NCBI GenBank assembly: GCA_025350055.1
Contig: JANXYK010000013.1
Coordinates: forward strand, 1 to 64,000
Direction of reading: 5' to 3'
Length of the DNA stretch: 64,000 nt
DNA from: Gammaproteobacteria bacterium
GTDB taxonomy: Bacteria > Pseudomonadota > Gammaproteobacteria > Steroidobacterales > Steroidobacteraceae
The notes beneath the pieces are model-generated. The model was not told the DNA's origin and did not search any database. It saw nothing but the letters and a program-made list of their open reading frames with translations. The position numbers were made by a program, and so were the translations under genes. Positions 63,927-64,000 of this stretch are shown here, in pieces (position 1 is the stretch's first letter; each line of letters starts with the position of its first letter).

Positions 63927-64000
63927 ATGCAGCATGCCTACGCGGCCAGATTTGCCGCACTGCTGTGCTCATTTACGCTCGCGGGCGCCTGCCAGGCGGC
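63927..64000 (+). CDS. Start of an exported protein (cut by the window edge)
   Basis: An ATG at 63927 follows GGGGGAG at good spacing and opens a frame, MQHAYAARFAALLCSFTLAG, that runs off the right edge after 24 full codons. It looks like a signal peptide. Nothing else can be said. Confidence 0.6.
   Translation, partial: MQHAYAARFAALLCSFTLAGACQA

Noticed and set aside
1-64000. CRISPR array or cas genes
   Set aside because: No regularly spaced direct repeats were seen; the Cas4-like pseudogene stands alone and is a general PD-(D/E)XK family member.

Overview
The window is GC-rich, densely packed chromosomal DNA from a Gammaproteobacterium. The evidence is gene order: mrcA divergent from pilMNOPQ followed by aroK-aroB-dgt, rph beside yicC, gmk-rpoZ-spoT-ridA-recG, bioBFHCD, and a ctaD-ctaG-ctaE-surf1-ctaA-ctaB aa3-oxidase cluster. 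A non-enteric, high-GC lineage near Xanthomonadales, Nevskiales or Steroidobacterales fits best, but the genus cannot be named from this sequence. No rRNA, tRNA, CRISPR array or intact mobile element was seen.

Layout. 1-10 kb (minus strand): pilMNOPQ for the type IV pilus, then a five-domain bacterial Ig-like lipoprotein gene closed by an intrinsic terminator, then aroK-aroB-dgt. 10.3-13.4 kb (plus): mrcA (PBP1A) and a small gene of unknown role. 13.4-18.9 kb (minus): gltA, rpmE, then hemW-rdgB-rph-PP2C phosphatase. The 343-base gap between rpmE and hemW holds an rpmE promoter and a cluster of DnaA boxes. 18.9-19.8 kb: yicC with its own promoter. 19.8-36.0 kb: an accessory block separating yicC from gmk. 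It begins with three decayed genes (alpha/beta hydrolase, PD-(D/E)XK nuclease, DUF2189 membrane protein). Many of the other genes code for exported proteins: a DUF1566 lipoprotein, a periplasmic cyclophilin, a kelch-like propeller, a PQQ-type dehydrogenase, a trypsin-like peptidase with a partner, and a CshA-like adhesin. 36.0-41.7 kb: gmk, rpoZ, spoT, ridA, recG. 41.7-45.1 kb: ubiA, copC, copD and a CDF metal exporter. 45.1-50.2 kb: a comF remnant, then bioB-bioF-bioH-bioC-bioD behind a candidate BirA operator. 50.4-59.6 kb: the complete aa3 cytochrome oxidase structural and assembly set, with a cupin, an EamA transporter and a DUF2909 gene on the opposite strand. 59.6-64 kb: gloB, an exported amidohydrolase, an exported FMN alpha-hydroxy acid oxidoreductase with an unexpected CxxCH motif, a cupin and the start of another exported protein.

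How the genes work together. The pil genes build the alignment subcomplex and secretin of the type IV pilus. The cta cluster encodes all three core oxidase subunits plus copper insertion (Cox11), Surf1, heme O synthase and heme A synthase, with one extra thioredoxin-fold-like membrane protein. The bio operon covers pimeloyl-ACP priming and release (BioC, BioH) and ring assembly (BioF, BioD, BioB); bioA is absent here. Translation is strongly coupled: start and stop codons overlap at many junctions, often with GTG or TTG starts.

Most unusual features: a CxxCH heme motif inside an exported FMN oxidase, a DnaA-box cluster far from any dnaA gene, a tandem duplication that creates a six-codon relay ORF between spoT and ridA, the accessory block that splits yicC from gmk, and a row of recognisable recent pseudogenes.
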